In this document: piece by piece, positions 34,037 to 47,091 of the stretch
Layout of the letters: each line of letters begins with the position of its first letter
Numbering within the stretch: the stretch's first letter is position 1
NCBI RefSeq assembly: GCF_027244095.1
Contig: NC_069662.1
Location: 89,128,294-89,192,293, forward strand
Length of the DNA: 64,000 bases
Reading direction: 5' to 3'
Origin: Hemicordylus capensis
Taxonomy: Eukaryota > Chordata > Lepidosauria > Squamata > Cordylidae
Position numbers and translations under genes: made by a program
Notes under the pieces: generated by a model
The model's database searches: none
The model's input: the letters and a program-made list of their open reading frames with translations, nothing else
Told to the model about the DNA's origin: nothing

Positions 34037-34288
34037 TATCACCTAATGGCACAGAGGGGAAATGACTTGCTTAGCGAGCAAGAGGTTGCTGGTTCGAATC
34101 CCCATATGGGAATTCGAATATGGGAAACACCTATATTGGGCAGCAGTGATGTAGAATGGTGCTGAAAGGCATCATCTGCACAGGAGGAGGCAATGGTAAA
34201 ACCCTCTTGTATTCTACCAAAGAAAACCACATGGCTCTGTGGTCGCCAGGAGTCGATACCGACTCAAGGGCACAACTTTACTTATTGT
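34037..34288 (+). mobile_element. Sauria-type SINE, copy 2, with private replacement
   Basis: Counterpart of 16018-16273, but 'gctggtatgtttccca' just after box B is replaced by a shorter sequence. This makes a near-perfect 26-bp palindrome at 34093-34118 (see findings). Confidence 0.85.
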
Positions 34289-36694
34289 GCGGGGTCAGAA
34301 CTCAAGAGACAATTTTGATTTTCTGGTTCTGAATGGGATCACACTTTCCCAGAAGAATATATGCCAGTTACATATGCTGGTAACCTCCAGACATGACTAC
34401 TTCAATGCATTCTATGTGGGGTTGCCTTTGTACATAGCCTGGAAACTGCAGTTGGTACAGAATGCGGCAGCCAGGCTGTTCTCCGGGTCATCTCGGAGAG
34501 ATCATATTATTCCTACGTATATTAAAAGAACTACAGTGGCAGTCAGTAAGTTTCCAGGCAAAATACAAGTTGCTGATTATAACCTATAAAGCCCTGGGTA
34601 TCTAAGTATACATCCTCTTCACTATGCACCCCATAGTTCACTGAGATCATTCGGAGAGTTTCATTTGCAACTGTCACCACCAGCCTGTCTGGTGGCCACA
34701 CAGGACAGGCCTTCTCTGTTGCTGCCCCAAGACTCTGGAATGCACTCTCTGCTGAAATAAAAGCCTCCCCATCTCTGACAATTTGTTTGTTTGTTTGTTT
34801 AATTTCTATACCGCCCTTCCAAAAATGGCTCAGGGCAGTTTACACAGAGAAATAATAAATCAGTAAGATGGTTCCCTGTCCCCAAAGGGAACACAATCTA
34901 AAAATAAACATGAGAGAGACACCAGCAACAGTCACTGGAGGGATGCTGTGCTGGGGTTGGAGAGAGCCAGTTACTGTCCCCCTGCTAAATCAAGGGAATC
35001 ACCACGTGATTAAAGGGTCTTTAAAGACACATTTACCCAGCGAAGCTTTTTAGCTAGACTCATGGTTATGATTGTTTTAAGGTTTTAATTTCTGTTTTAA
35101 TCCATTTTATTTTGCTGTAAACTGCCCAGAGACGGAAGTTTGGGGCAGTGTACAAAGAAAAGAAAGAAGCTCACTGGATTCCTGCCTTTCCCCCTGAAAG
35201 AATTAGAGTGGGGTGGGACTGTACCACACTAGTCTGGGGTTTCACCTTATTATTCCTCACCCCTCCCACACCTAACTGAGCTCGGGCCCTACCATCTCAT
35301 TCACAACTGGGGAGGTGCTGAGTGGGAAGGTGAGAGCAGTCTTCTTGTTCATTCCAGAGGCTGCCTGTGGTGTGTCGCAGCCACAGCTGTGTCGGTCTGT
35401 CCAAAGGGAGTCTGCAAAATGGTGATCTAATGCTGTGGAACAGGGACTCACCCTGTTTCAGCAAGAGCAAACTACGGTGAGCATCTGAACTTCGGAACTA
35501 GGAAGCTGAGCCTTTTTATGTGAATGAAAATTGAGGCCATCAGTTGCTTCATGTGACTTTAACCAGATCGGGGCCACTCTACACAGAAAAATACATGGTT
35601 CAAACAATTGAGAAATTGCAATTGTTTTATTGTTCATCATTGTTAATTCAGCTCCTTAGCACATTCTTCTTCTGACTGGATTGTCCTCTAGCTGACATCA
35701 GATGACCTCATTAGAAGACCCCTTGAAGAAGCCAAGAAAAATGAGATTTAATGTATATTTTAATGATGATATAGATATAGATGGTGTCTGTGTGTGTTCT
35801 TTCTCACACACATACTCTTTCTCTCCACACATACATACACACACACCACACACATACACACTCATTCATTCATTTTAAATCCTGCAGTGTATTGTGGTGC
35901 ATTGGTTTGAGATTGTGTGTCACCACAGATTCCCTCTCAAGTTCAGATAAACCCTCCGTCCCAACAATTGCCCTATATAAAAATGATTATTATAAATATT
36001 TATATACCATTTTTCAACAAAAAAAGTTCTCAAAGCAGTTTACACTGAAAAAGAAATATTTGTATCATAAAGGGTATAATGGAACTTCAATTCACTACTA
36101 TAAATTGCACATCAGTTCTTGAAGAAAGTCTTGATAATGAGGAGTAGCAATCCAACATCATGGCCTTTGTGGGGGGAAATTCTTCCAAATGTGTGTATTT
36201 TTGAAAGCTCTTGTTTCCATAAGATGGATGAACATACAAGCAATCTTCTACTCTGTAAAAATTATTCTGGATCTCTCTTGCTAGCTGCCACCCTTGTTGC
36301 TAAATGTTTGTTAATATCCTTCAATTTGTAGCAGACATGACACCTCAGTTGGCTTTGTTCTTGAATATCATCAATATATATCCCCTCTGGAAATGCTCCA
36401 AGCGCTGTAACCAGTTTTAGCTGAAGTGTGAGGAATGGGTATCAACCTGGACAACATTCCAGAACTGAAAATTCTCATTGCATCCATTGCATGTTTTTTG
36501 AGTGATCAGGGACATCTCTAGGAAATGACTAGGGAAGCTGCACTTGTTGAATGTCTGCCTGGATGCATCCTTCCCCAGCCCAGTGTCCAGCTGAAAGACC
36601 AAGGCAAAGTATGGCTGCATGGAGCTTCATTTGTAAAGCCAGTGTAATATAGGAGGCTGTACAAAGTCTTTACAGTTTATTATTTATCATTTCT

Positions 36695-37095
36695 TTATTT
36701 AAAATATTTATACCCCACCCCTCCAGTGCAATACTGCTCAGGGCGGCTTATAACAATAAGATAGACACAGATACAAGTAATAAAATTAAATTTTTTAAAA
36801 AGTTAGATTAAAAACAATTATTAGGTTCAAATTAAAACGGAAAATTATAAAAAGCTAAAGAAACTAAAGAAGCTAAAGAACCTACCTGATATAACAAAAT
36901 AATAATGATATTTAAAAGTCTGCTTTAAAAGGTGTGTTTTTAGATTTAAAAAAAAAACACATTGAGGGAGGGAGCATGGTGAAGCTCTACAGGGAGGGCA
37001 TTCCAAAGCTGAGGGGCCACAACTGAAAAGTCCCTGTCTCTAGTCCCCACCAACCGGATCTCTGTTAGTAGCTTATGTGGCATGGAAGTTAAGAT
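36695..37095 (-). mobile_element. Interspersed LINE-tail repeat, copy 2
   Basis: Counterpart of 18680-19080. Confidence 0.55.
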
Positions 37096-37209
37096 GGGCA
37101 TTAATGAATAACTAGTTAATCCCCCTGACTGACAGCAACCACTTTAGACTCAGTAGCTGACGGTCTGACTAAATTTACTAGAGGAAGTCCTATTGAAATT
37201 CGGTAGTCA

Positions 37210-37586
37210 TCTATATATATAATTCTCTAAGGTGTACCTGTGGACTAATCCCGTGTGTGGTAGCTCTCGCGAGAGTTTGAGAGCAGTTGCCGGGAGCTGC
37301 AAGAGGTGGCAAATGGGCTGCCGAGCTCCTCGTGAAGAGGATGAGAGCTGCCAGCAGAGAGGGCAGCAGGGGGAGGGAGGTCGAGGAGAAGGCGGCGCCA
37401 CTGTGAGTGGCCGAGCAGGAAGTGAAAACAGGGCCCCTGGCCTCGTGAGGAGGATGAGAGCTGCTGGCAGAAAGGGCAGCAAGGGAGACTGGCTGAAGGG
37501 ATGGGAGGAGAACTAACTGAGCCCTGAAATGAAGGGGGAGGAAGAGAGAACTAGGGGCACAGATGCTCTGCGCCTGGGTCAGCTAG
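37210..37586 (+). mobile_element. Non-autonomous Helitron, copy 2
   Basis: Identical structure to 19195-19571. Confidence 0.8.
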
Positions 37587-38659
37587 TTTAGAATATTTCC
37601 TGAGTATTGTAGTACTGTTTAGCAGCTTAATCTGAATACCAGCCAGCATCTAAAACTAAGAATTGTCTTCCCAGAAATATCCCATAATTCTCATAGTTCT
37701 TCTGTGTGTTTTGGATCCCTTCAGGATGGTCTTGACATCCAATGTTTGCTGTCCAGTCCTGAAATAGTTAATATATAAGGCCTGTTGATAAGCCTAACAC
37801 AGGCTGCCCTCTGGCTCCTCCTGAGGAAAGGCTTCAGCCTCTGAATCTAAAATAATTATTAGCTAACAACCCCATTTAAACAACAGTCAGGTAGAAACCT
37901 CTCATGTCTGAAATAGGCCTATACATTAACTACCAACCAGACGTAACCCAGTCAGGCTCTTCTTGAGAAAAAACCTTCCGCCACAGGCCCTGAGAGCTGC
38001 GCCTTTTAAAAACCATATATGGGCACTCATATGCTGTTTTATGGTCCCCAAGTTCTTAGGTTTCCAACCCTTAAAGGAGTGGGCAGAGGCGTTCTTACTC
38101 CTGGTCTTCCAGGCTGAAGTCCGCGGCCTCCACAGCCCTTGGGAGTACATTTCTCCCCTTTAAGCCAGAAGCTTCCGCTTAATGGCTATTTTCCTTGATG
38201 TATTGTTCACAAAGCAGAAGAGGCACTATTGGCATTCTTTTTAAAAATATACTAACAGATTTTATGCTCTGTGGAATGCTGTGGATAATGTCAGATTCTG
38301 TGTGCTGGGTGACAATCCATGTGCTGGGTGGAGTGGTGGTAATAGTGGTAGGTTTACGTTACAGGAGTTTTACATTGTTTCTCATCCACATTTAAAAAGA
38401 AATATTTTCATTACTCTTCCCCCAACACCGTTTTTCAAAGATGGTTAGCTTTTGCCTCATTATCTGGAAACAAGTCCCAATTACTTCAATGGAGCTTACT
38501 CCCTCGTAAGTGTGCAGGCTCCATTAACAAAATGCTGCTTTAAAAGGCAAGTGTACTGTAGCCCAGCAACCCCTTTCAAAGTGCTCACTCAGGCAGCCAG
38601 ATACTTCCAGAAAGCCTCAAAGAAGTGTGGCAATGAAATCCCAGAAACAATTCCCACTT

Positions 38660-38860
38660 GGCACCAAGAAACTACTATTCTGGTGTAGAATGCCCTTCAG
38701 CACAGAGGTTCCACATGACAGCCAAACTGCCTGTGAATATGGAGGCTTTGTTTACTAAGTATGTTCAAGTGAAGTTTCCACATCCACAGGCAGTGTGGTT
38801 CTGATATAGAACCTCCATGTTCAAGAGCAGTCTACACCAGAACAATGGTTTCTTGGTGCT
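38660..38860. repeat. Long imperfect palindrome, copy 2
   Basis: Counterpart of 20645-20845. Confidence 0.8.
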
Positions 38861-39125
38861 GTGTTTCGAAAGGTTTTTAGGGTTTCCTTGCTGCTGTTCT
38901 TTGGAACTTCCTAGTATGGGGTCCTTGGTCCCAATCCTAAACATGTTTATTTAGAATTAAGCCCCAGATAAATAAATGGGGTCCCCTCCAAGTAAGTTCT
39001 TCTATGTTTTGCTGAGAGGCTGGGAGGAAGGAAAAAGAGAGAGCCCACATTCTTGCCTAGGATATCTGCTGGTATGACTCTTGATTCCTATGTGTGTTTA
39101 CTCAGAAAAAAGCTGTAGTATTATA

Positions 39126-39250
39126 GGAATTATAAAAGTTTTAAAATAAAAATAAAAATAACTAAAAGACAGGTACTGCAAGTTATGAAATTTCTATAGT
39201 TTCATAATTTGCATACCTTTTAATATTAATTTTAAAACTTTTATAATTCC
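39126..39250. repeat. AT-rich palindrome, copy 2
   Basis: Counterpart of 21111-21235. Confidence 0.9.
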
Positions 39251-39728
39251 AATAGCTCCTAAAATTTAATAGTAATCAGATTGGTATGGCTATGCTGTTA
39301 AATTCCTCACGTAGTCTATGACTATTGTGAAATATAGTCCCTGCAGCTGCTACAATCTCACAAATTTATAACTTTACAGCTTCAGAACTCTCCACCTAGG
39401 AGGCACTTCACACGAGCGGTGTAAAGCGCCAGAACAAGTGTAGCGAGGAGAACAGGTTTGACCTGCTCTCCCCGCACACAAGCAGGCAGCCCGTGTTGGG
39501 GATGCCCCTCCCCCAATATTAGACCCAGAGATACCAACCCAGAATTATATGGAATTCAGGCCTGTGTTTGACTTCATTTTGTTAAGACAGGAATTAATGC
39601 CTGGACTCAGGGTGAATTGATACCCAGATCTGAACTGTTCTGTGAAGGAAGAGGCCATCCAGCATTGTATTGTGAAATGGGTACTCAAGGAAGCACAAAA
39701 GCCAGGCCAGAACAATCCAAATGTTAAA

Positions 39729-40063
39729 GAGATTGTCACAATGGATCTGTCTTTAGGTGTCACTTGTTCATCTGGTGGTGATCTTGGATAGGGCCTTCTC
39801 TGTTGTCACCCCTAGGCTGTGGAATGCGCTCCCCGCAGATATGAAGAGATTATCTTCCTTGTAGGCCTTCAGGAGAGCCATCTTTTTAGCCTGGGTTTTA
39901 ATGACCTTTAGTCTTAATGCTAACTTTTATCTGTTTTAAATGATTTTTTAAAAAAATTTTAAATGGTATGTAGTTCTTTATTTTTGTGTAAACTACCCTG
40001 GGACACTTTTGGAAGGGACACTTTTTGCCCTGGGACACTTTTGATTATATGAATCAAATAATT
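39729..40063 (+). mobile_element. L2-group LINE 3' end, cut by the duplication junction, copy 3
   Basis: Same truncated LINE end as at 21714-22048, starting at the second internal junction. Confidence 0.85.
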
Positions 40064-40859
40064 TTGAAAAAAAAACTATACATAAATCTCTAGGGCCAGT
40101 GCTGCTTTGAGCTTCTTCAACCATATAACAAGGTTAGATGTGAAGAGCAGGAAATGAAATGATTGCTGATTTGCTGCTTGAAACCAACGTGGAGTTGCCC
40201 AACAACAGGAAGGTGAGGTTATCTCATTCTAGCTCTCTCCTTCCAAGTTGTGTCTGCACTGAAAGGGTGGTGGAGTTTGCAGAATAAATCTCATGATGGT
40301 ATCAATAATGTTGTGGTCCATTTTACAATCCAGTTACCTTGTCTCATGTCTCTATTGGGGCATGTCAGCAACTGATATTATTTTGACCAGTATAGAGAAA
40401 TGTCAATAACGGCTGGTACAATGAAAAGACATTTGAAACATTCTTGTCCAATCAGAAGAAAAGAGGAAGACAGATCTGTGTCATTTCCCAGCAACTGGAC
40501 TGACTTTTCAGCTGTGCCAGGTTGCAAGACAAACCTGAAATGTTTCCCCTCAACAATAAAGCAAAAAAATTTTAAAAGACCAAAAACCAAACTCTCATAT
40601 ATTTAATACCACATATAATGATTACTAATCATTTACTATTGCTACTATTACTATTACTAGTAATGATTACTATTGTTCAAAATAGTGCATGCAGTCAAAA
40701 TGAAAAAATCTCATTCTAATAACCATCCATACAAATAAATATCCCAATTATATTCAAACAAACTTTATTTTGGTCTTTGACAGGCAAAACCAAAGTAGAC
40801 AGATAAAGATCATCTTACAGATTTCAAACATAAAAAACTGCATTAATAATAGAATTCCA

Positions 40860-40956
40860 TTGTCGTGCAGTGGTTGGACTAGGACAGGGGAGACCCGAGT
40901 TCAAATCCCCATTCCGCCATGAAACTCACTGGGTGACTCCAGGCCAGTCACATAAC
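40860..40956 (+). mobile_element. CORE-SINE fragment, copy 3
   Basis: Counterpart of 22845-22941; no difference noticed. Confidence 0.65.
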
Positions 40957-41041
40957 ACTATCAATTAAACATAAATAAATTAAATAATCTATCATATACT
41001 GTATCATTTGAGCAAGGTGTTAACATCTGTCTGATTCTATT

Positions 41042-41295
41042 AAGTTGTGCCGTGTAGTTGGTGTCGACTGCTGGAGACCATAGAGCCTTGTGGTTGTCTT
41101 TGGTAGAATACAGGAGAGGTTTACCAGTGCCATATCCCGCTCAGTATACGATGATGCCTTTCAGCATCTTCCTATATTGCTGCTGCCTGATATAGGTGTT
41201 TTCCATAGTCCGGGAAACGTACCACTGGGGGTTCGAACCAGCAGCCTCTTGCTCCCTAGACAAGTTACTTCTCTGCTGTACCATTAGGTGGCTCC
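41042..41295 (-). mobile_element. Sauria-type SINE, copy 3
   Basis: Same as 23027-23280; no difference noticed. Confidence 0.78.
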
Positions 41296-41507
41296 AATTC
41301 TATTGGCCTCCACTAATTTACATGCCCCCACACACCCCAGAAAACACAACTGTTATCCATGTTGTGGGGAAAATAAATACCTGTACTGTCTAGGTTTTTC
41401 TGCTCCTCCACAGTTTAGAAATGTTGTGGGTATTTAATTTAAGTTAGGAAAAATAAACTGCTGAATGAGTCAGGCTGTACCCAGTTCATTGGAAGGACAG
41501 AAAAACT

Positions 41508-41702
41508 GGAAGCTGCCATATGTAGAGTCAGACCATTGGTCCCTTTAGTTCAATATTGTCTAAACAGACCGGCAGCATCTTCTCCAGAGTTGCAGGCAGG
41601 AGTCTCTCTCAGTCCTATCTTGGAGATGCCAAGAGGGAACTTGGAACCTACTGGATGCAAGCTAGCAGATGCCCTCAGACAGAGTGGGAGACTAGCTGAT
41701 GA
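41508..41702 (-). mobile_element. tRNA-headed squamate SINE, minus strand, copy 3
   Basis: Same as 23493-23687; no difference noticed. Confidence 0.7.
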
Positions 41703-41944
41703 TCCCTGCTGGTGCCTCCTACCTTGTTTCCCCCTGATTTCAATCATATGAATAGCATGATCCAGACATTATGGTGTATGACTGCAAAGATGCCTGTACA
41801 TTTGTGCATGTGTCTGTGTAAATGACTATACCTGGGTTCATTTTAAATCTGGATGCAGGCCCTTTAGATGCATAGTATAGATATATAGTGTACTTGACCT
41901 ACGTGAAACATAACACGTGAATGACTGTGCCTGCATCCCATTAC

Positions 41945-42182
41945 TACAACAACAACAAATACTTATATGCTGCTTTTCAACAAAAGTTTCCAAAGTGGTT
42001 TACATAGAGAAATAATAAATAAGATGGAGCCATGCCTCCAAAGGGGCTTACAATCTTAAAAGAAACATTAGACACTATCAAGAAACACTGGAGTGCTACT
42101 GTGCTGGAGGTTGCTCTCCTCCTGTAAAATAAAGGAAATCAACACTTTTAAACGCTGCTTCTTTGCTCAGTAAGCAGGAGTC
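41945..42182 (-). mobile_element. L2-tail-like interspersed repeat, copy 3
   Basis: Same as 23930-24167. Confidence 0.6.
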
Positions 42183-43765
42183 AACACTGTACACTTGTTG
42201 TATGAGTGTTGAACATGACATATGGATGGGCTAACAAGGCTTTTATCCTGTATCTCTTGCATCATGTCCAGTTTCTAAGAAACAGAAAATGTACTAAGAC
42301 GGGATTATGAATTTAACCAGAGGATGGTTTATTCACAAGTTGCCACCCTTTCAGTCTGCTGAATGTCTTATTTTCTCTTCAGAACATTCAAAGGATATAT
42401 ATACACAACATACTTAAATGTTGCAAAACAGGTTACCAAGAAAAATGTAAATGGTACACATTCAACAACCAAAGACAAACATGTATAGAAACCAATTCAC
42501 TGTTTACATCCCACATTAAATGGATCAACATTTTTTAGATAACCAACCCAAGAGATGAACCCTTTGATCTTGGCTCCTAGTCTGGATCCTGAAGCCTAGC
42601 TTCTGTGATGCACAAAAAGTGCTGAAGTCTTTCCCATATGCACAGGAATGTCCCAACACAGAGTGGAGGTTGTATTTCCTCTGTCACAGTCCATGAGACA
42701 GTTTCAAGACTTTCCCACTTGAATCAGAGCTGCTATGGAAACGAAGCTCCAAAGATGACTCTCAGTTTTCCAGGCAACCCAGCTGTCCTTCATTCTTCAT
42801 GCTCTTCCCTAGGGAAGTATTCAGGATGCTGAGCAGATCTAGAGAGGAAAGACTAGCCTGTGGCTGTCCAAGAGCTTCTCTGAAAGGCAAACATAAAACA
42901 ATCTTTTTGGCCCAAAAGGAACAGGAATGCTCCCCCCAACCTGCCATTTGTTGGGAATTCTCTCTGGTAAGTGATACCCTTCTAATATAGCAGAGTGCAC
43001 AGAGGCACGACACAGTGGAGTCTGCCCAGGCATGTGTGTTTGCTGAGAGGAAATTAACTTGGATCCAGTTCATAGTTTCAAATGAATATAAGGAGTATTT
43101 ATTAGTGAACTCCATTCTAGATAGTAAAGTGGAGAGATAGGATCTCTAATCTAGCTAGCTAGCTGGATGCACATGGATGCATCTTTGCACTCATGGTGCA
43201 GGGAGAAAGGAGCGTGAGTGTTGCAAGGGAGAAGAAAGGGAAAGAGAGAGGAGGAAGAGGAAGTGGCAGGCAGAAAGGAAGGAAGTTAGTCCCTAAGAGT
43301 AGCAATCTACAGAGCAAAGGGATAGTGTCAGAGCAGTAGAGAAGGGATGACCAATGTCTTGACCTCTCTAGCCCTCTGACTCACTAATCTGTCCCCCTCT
43401 GTCATTGAGACATGAGACAGTGCAAAGTCCTTCACTTCTAACACCATTCACAATCCAAGCCTTTCTAGGAGATCTAGAAGAAACTGGAAAAAGATTGAAA
43501 GCAATTTATTTCACCAAAGGCTGTGCAACTTAGGAGGCTGAGAGTCTGTCAAAACTTTGATGTTCGAAGTCCCTCATTATTTTGGGGAAGGGGGAAAATC
43601 CTATTTAATCAGGGACTGATTCTCTGAACTCCCTCTACTTAACTTGCAGGTTTTGTTTTGCATAGTGCCAAGCCTTATAGCTTTAAGCCTTCCTACAACA
43701 TTCTTTGTTATCTATCTATACTCTTGCTACAGAGTCCACTGAGAAACAGTGCAGAATGGAAATAT

Positions 43766-43955
43766 GGCCATAGTTCAGTGGCAGAGCATCTGCTTTGAAT
43801 GCAGAAGGTCCCAGATTCCAAGCCTGGCAGCATCTCCAGGTAGGGCTGGGGAAGACCCCGTTTAAAATTCTATGGAGCTGCTACCAGTTTGAGTAGACAC
43901 ACTGCTGAGCTAGATGGACCAAAGATTTCGAATGTAGTATAAAGCCACTTCCCAT
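43766..43955 (+). mobile_element. tRNA-headed squamate SINE, plus strand, copy 3
   Basis: Same as 25751-25940. Confidence 0.8.
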
Positions 43956-44343
43956 GCAAGTGGCAAGATGCTTTGAGCAGATTTCAGAGAAAAATCAACC
44001 CACCCACCCCCCAAGTGTCACAAGAAGTTCAAATGGGGGGAAAGTGCTTTAGTACAGTCTCTTTGTGGCAGAACTCTGCTTCCAGTTTTTTATCTGTGTG
44101 ATACTCATGGTTTCTCTCGTATAAATATATTGTTTTTCTTACCTGTTCTGGAAGGGGAAAGAAAGGCTGCCAATCTGCTTCCTAATTTCCTAATTTCTTT
44201 AGTCCTTCCTGTCAATTCCATTCAGTGATGGTGTTATTCCTGCTTCTTAGACACCAATATCTACAACTAAAGGAGATATATTTATAAAATGTAAATAATA
44301 ATAATCATAATAATAACTACTACTACTACTACTACTACTACAA

Positions 44344-44680
44344 ATAGACAAACATCTTCCACACAATTCACCAGATATAACTGTAGTCAAGAAGAAAGAA
44401 AAACAAGTTAGAATAATTGACATAGCAATACCAGGTAACAGAAAAATAGAAGAAAAAGAAATAGAAAAAAATCACAAAATACAAAGATCTACAAATTGAA
44501 ATTGAAAGGCTGTGGCAGAAGAAGACCAAAATAATCCCGGTAGTAATTGGCGCCCTAGGTGCAATTCCAAAACACCTTGAAGAGCACCTCAACACCATAG
44601 GGGCCACAGAAATCGGCATCAGCCAATTACAAAAAGCAAACTTATTGGGAACAGCCTATATTCTGAGAAGATATCTGTAA
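44344..44680 (+). mobile_element. R2/R4-type LINE C-terminus, copy 3 (frameshifted)
   Basis: Same as 26329-26665, with the same frameshift. Confidence 0.7.
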
Positions 44681-44872
44681 TAATAACAGCAACAATACTG
44701 AGAATAAAATTCAGCCATCCCACGTCCTTGGGAAGAACATTTTACACCAGAATATACTTGGTGAAAATTTACTCTCTTTTTTGTGTGGAAGAAATTCTGA
44801 ATATACTTCCTAATGACCTACAGATACCAAATGTTGCATGAAGAATCCTGCCACTCACATTAGCTGAATGCA

Positions 44873-45167
44873 CTACAGGGCCGAACGCACAAAAAGGGCT
44901 GAACCTGCCCTCAAATGGCATGAACCAGCCCATGGGGAGACAGGGGGAGGCCAGCGGGGGAGCCTCTAGAGACACGCCCCCCCCGTGGCTGCAGAAGGGG
45001 GCCGCTGCACCCTAAGGCCGCAGAAGCCCTCAGCGATGTCATTGGCAAGCAGCACCCCGTAACTAGACCTAAATTGGCATGGGGGGGGTTGGTTCAAGCT
45101 AAACCAGGCCGAACTGATCTCGAAATCAAACTGGCTTGAGATTGAGCCGGTTTGCACATCCTTAGTA
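44873..45167. mobile_element. GC-rich MITE-like repeat, copy 3
   Basis: Same as 26858-27152. Confidence 0.45.
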
Positions 45168-45680
45168 GCATCCCAGTTACTTGAAGAGAACTTAAACAGA
45201 AATACCTGAGTGTTACGAAGTCCCACTTTCTGGTGCACTGTCAGCTTGTTCAAGAGCCTTTCTAGGCACGGAAGTTTCATACAAATCAGCCCTTCACAGT
45301 AGTACTCAGAAAGATATTCTAAATTGTTGTGAATGTTTTCAAGCTGCTTGGAACTGCTTTCGGCATGGATTTCTACTCCCCACTCCTAGATACCATCCAA
45401 GGGGGGTTACTTTCAATCCACACCCCTCCCCCTGCTGCCTAACCTTCTTCCCCACTCAGCCCACATTCTCAAGGGCCACCTGTGGAGAATATTTTGTGCC
45501 TCCAGTCTACTCCTTCCACCATCCTCTCATCCCCCATCAGGGTAGCCCATAATATCCAGTGTCTAACTGCACCTGGATCCTCTGAGGTCTTCAGTACATC
45601 CAGGTTCTGTACCCGATCCTGCTCCTCAGAAGAGGTCCCATCCAGAGTGGACAAGGGTCCTCACTTTGGTTCATGGTAGT

Positions 45681-46114
45681 GAAGAACCAGTTCTCCCATC
45701 ACGGCAAGGCAGAATTGATGAGACCTAGTGGAGGTGCTTCAGCAGCCCAGATGATGGTATTTGGGGTAATGGCCTTCCACTGTTGCTGCCTCACTGCCAA
45801 GATGTTGCCACCGGAACATCAGCTGGTCTCTGTAAGGCTTGCACCTGAAGCCACGGCCCTTGGGAAAGTTGAGATGGTGATTCATCCCAAGGGCAGCGAA
45901 GAACCAGTTCTCCCATCATGGCAAGGCAGAATGGGCGAGACCTAGCGGAGGTCCTCCAGCAGCCCCGACGATGGTATTTTGGGTGGTGGCCTTCCACTGC
46001 TGCTGTCTCACCGCCAAGGGGTTGCCACCGGCACATCAGCCGGTCTGCGTAGGGCTCGCACCTGAAGCCACGGCCCTTGGGAAAGATGAGATGGTGGTTC
46101 TTCCCAAGGGCGTG
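45681..46114 (+). repeat. 217-bp direct tandem duplication, copy 3
   Basis: Counterpart of 10609-11042. Confidence 0.9.
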
Positions 46115-46685
46115 GCTTCGGTGGGAAGTGTGGTGGCGGTGGTTTGGCCACAGAGCTGGAGACTGAGGGGGGATGTCCCCAGGAGCAAGGCTCTGTGTCT
46201 GCCTTGGGGGGCCCCAGCGCTTTGATCATCAGCGCTGGCAATGGTTCGGGCCCCTGCCAAGCAGATGGATGTTGCCATGATGGCAAGGGCTTTGGCGGGG
46301 GTCTCCCCATTGGGGTCAGGGTCGTCTTCCCAGCTGAAGGGATCTGGGGAAGAACCGTCTCTCGGGACAAGCCCGAGAAACGGTTCCCCCCCAGCGGGGA
46401 GACGCCCTGCCCAGCCTCCCCAAGGTGCAGACTCAGGTTGCTCCTGGGGATGTGCAGCAATCTCCTGGCTGTATCCCCCGCAGCCTCCAGCCTCCTTCTG
46501 GGGAGTCTCCCCTCCCCCAGGTGGGGAAGGGGTTTCTCCCCAGAAGGCACACCCCCACCTGGTGCCTTGTTAGCCCGACGCAGACCGGCCTTGCCCAGGA
46601 GGGCTGATGGTCTGCCCTCCTGTGGTGGCTTCCCCTTGCTGCTGCTTTCTGCGGGGGGCTGCCTCTTTGATGTTTTGGGGTGCTT

Positions 46686-46740
46686 CACCCTTTTCTTTGA
46701 TGGGCCAGCCACAGGGGCTGGCCCATCAAAGAAAAGGGTG
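46686..46740. repeat. Perfect inverted repeat, 25-bp arms, copy 3
   Basis: Identical to 11614-11668. Confidence 0.95.
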
Positions 46741-47091
46741 TCCTTCCCGGAAGCAGCCCCACACTCCCGCAGCAGGGGAGACAGCAGCAGCTTCCGAGCC
46801 ACCATGAGGCTGCTGGAGGTGATGGGCCTCCTCCCACTAGGCTTTTCCTCCTCTGCCCCTAGAAGGAAAGGAAGAATTGTTTTAATGTCATGTCTCTTTA
46901 TTTTACACATTTATCTACCACCACAATTCACATCTCCAGGCGGTTTACACAATCTGTCTAGTTTGTTTGGACAGAAGCAAGTGTCAGGACGTCACATTAT
47001 TCTTGTATTAATGCATTTAACGGTGCTGGGGTGGGTGGGGGGGATGACATATAGCACCTGGGCTTGATGGCTTTTTCATAATTTTTGCTGG

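Larger units (their letters stand above)
21714..39728 (+). repeat. Tandem segmental duplication, unit copy 2 (18,015 bp)
   Basis: Second head-to-tail copy. It opens with the junction 'atgttaaa|gagattgtc' and ends with the same 'atgttaaa'. Its left half matches copy 3, including absence of the 60-bp minisatellite and presence of the 963-bp L1 stretch at 29625-30587. Its right half matches copy 1 at the variable sites (C at 31696, longer TTTTC tract, two T bases near the unit end). It is therefore a hybrid unit. It also has a private palindromic replacement at 34093-34118. Confidence 0.95.
45574..46902. other. GC-rich block with overlapping frames, copy 3
   Basis: Same as 27559-28887; frames at 46008-46910 (minus) and 46144-47067 (plus). 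Confidence 0.4.
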
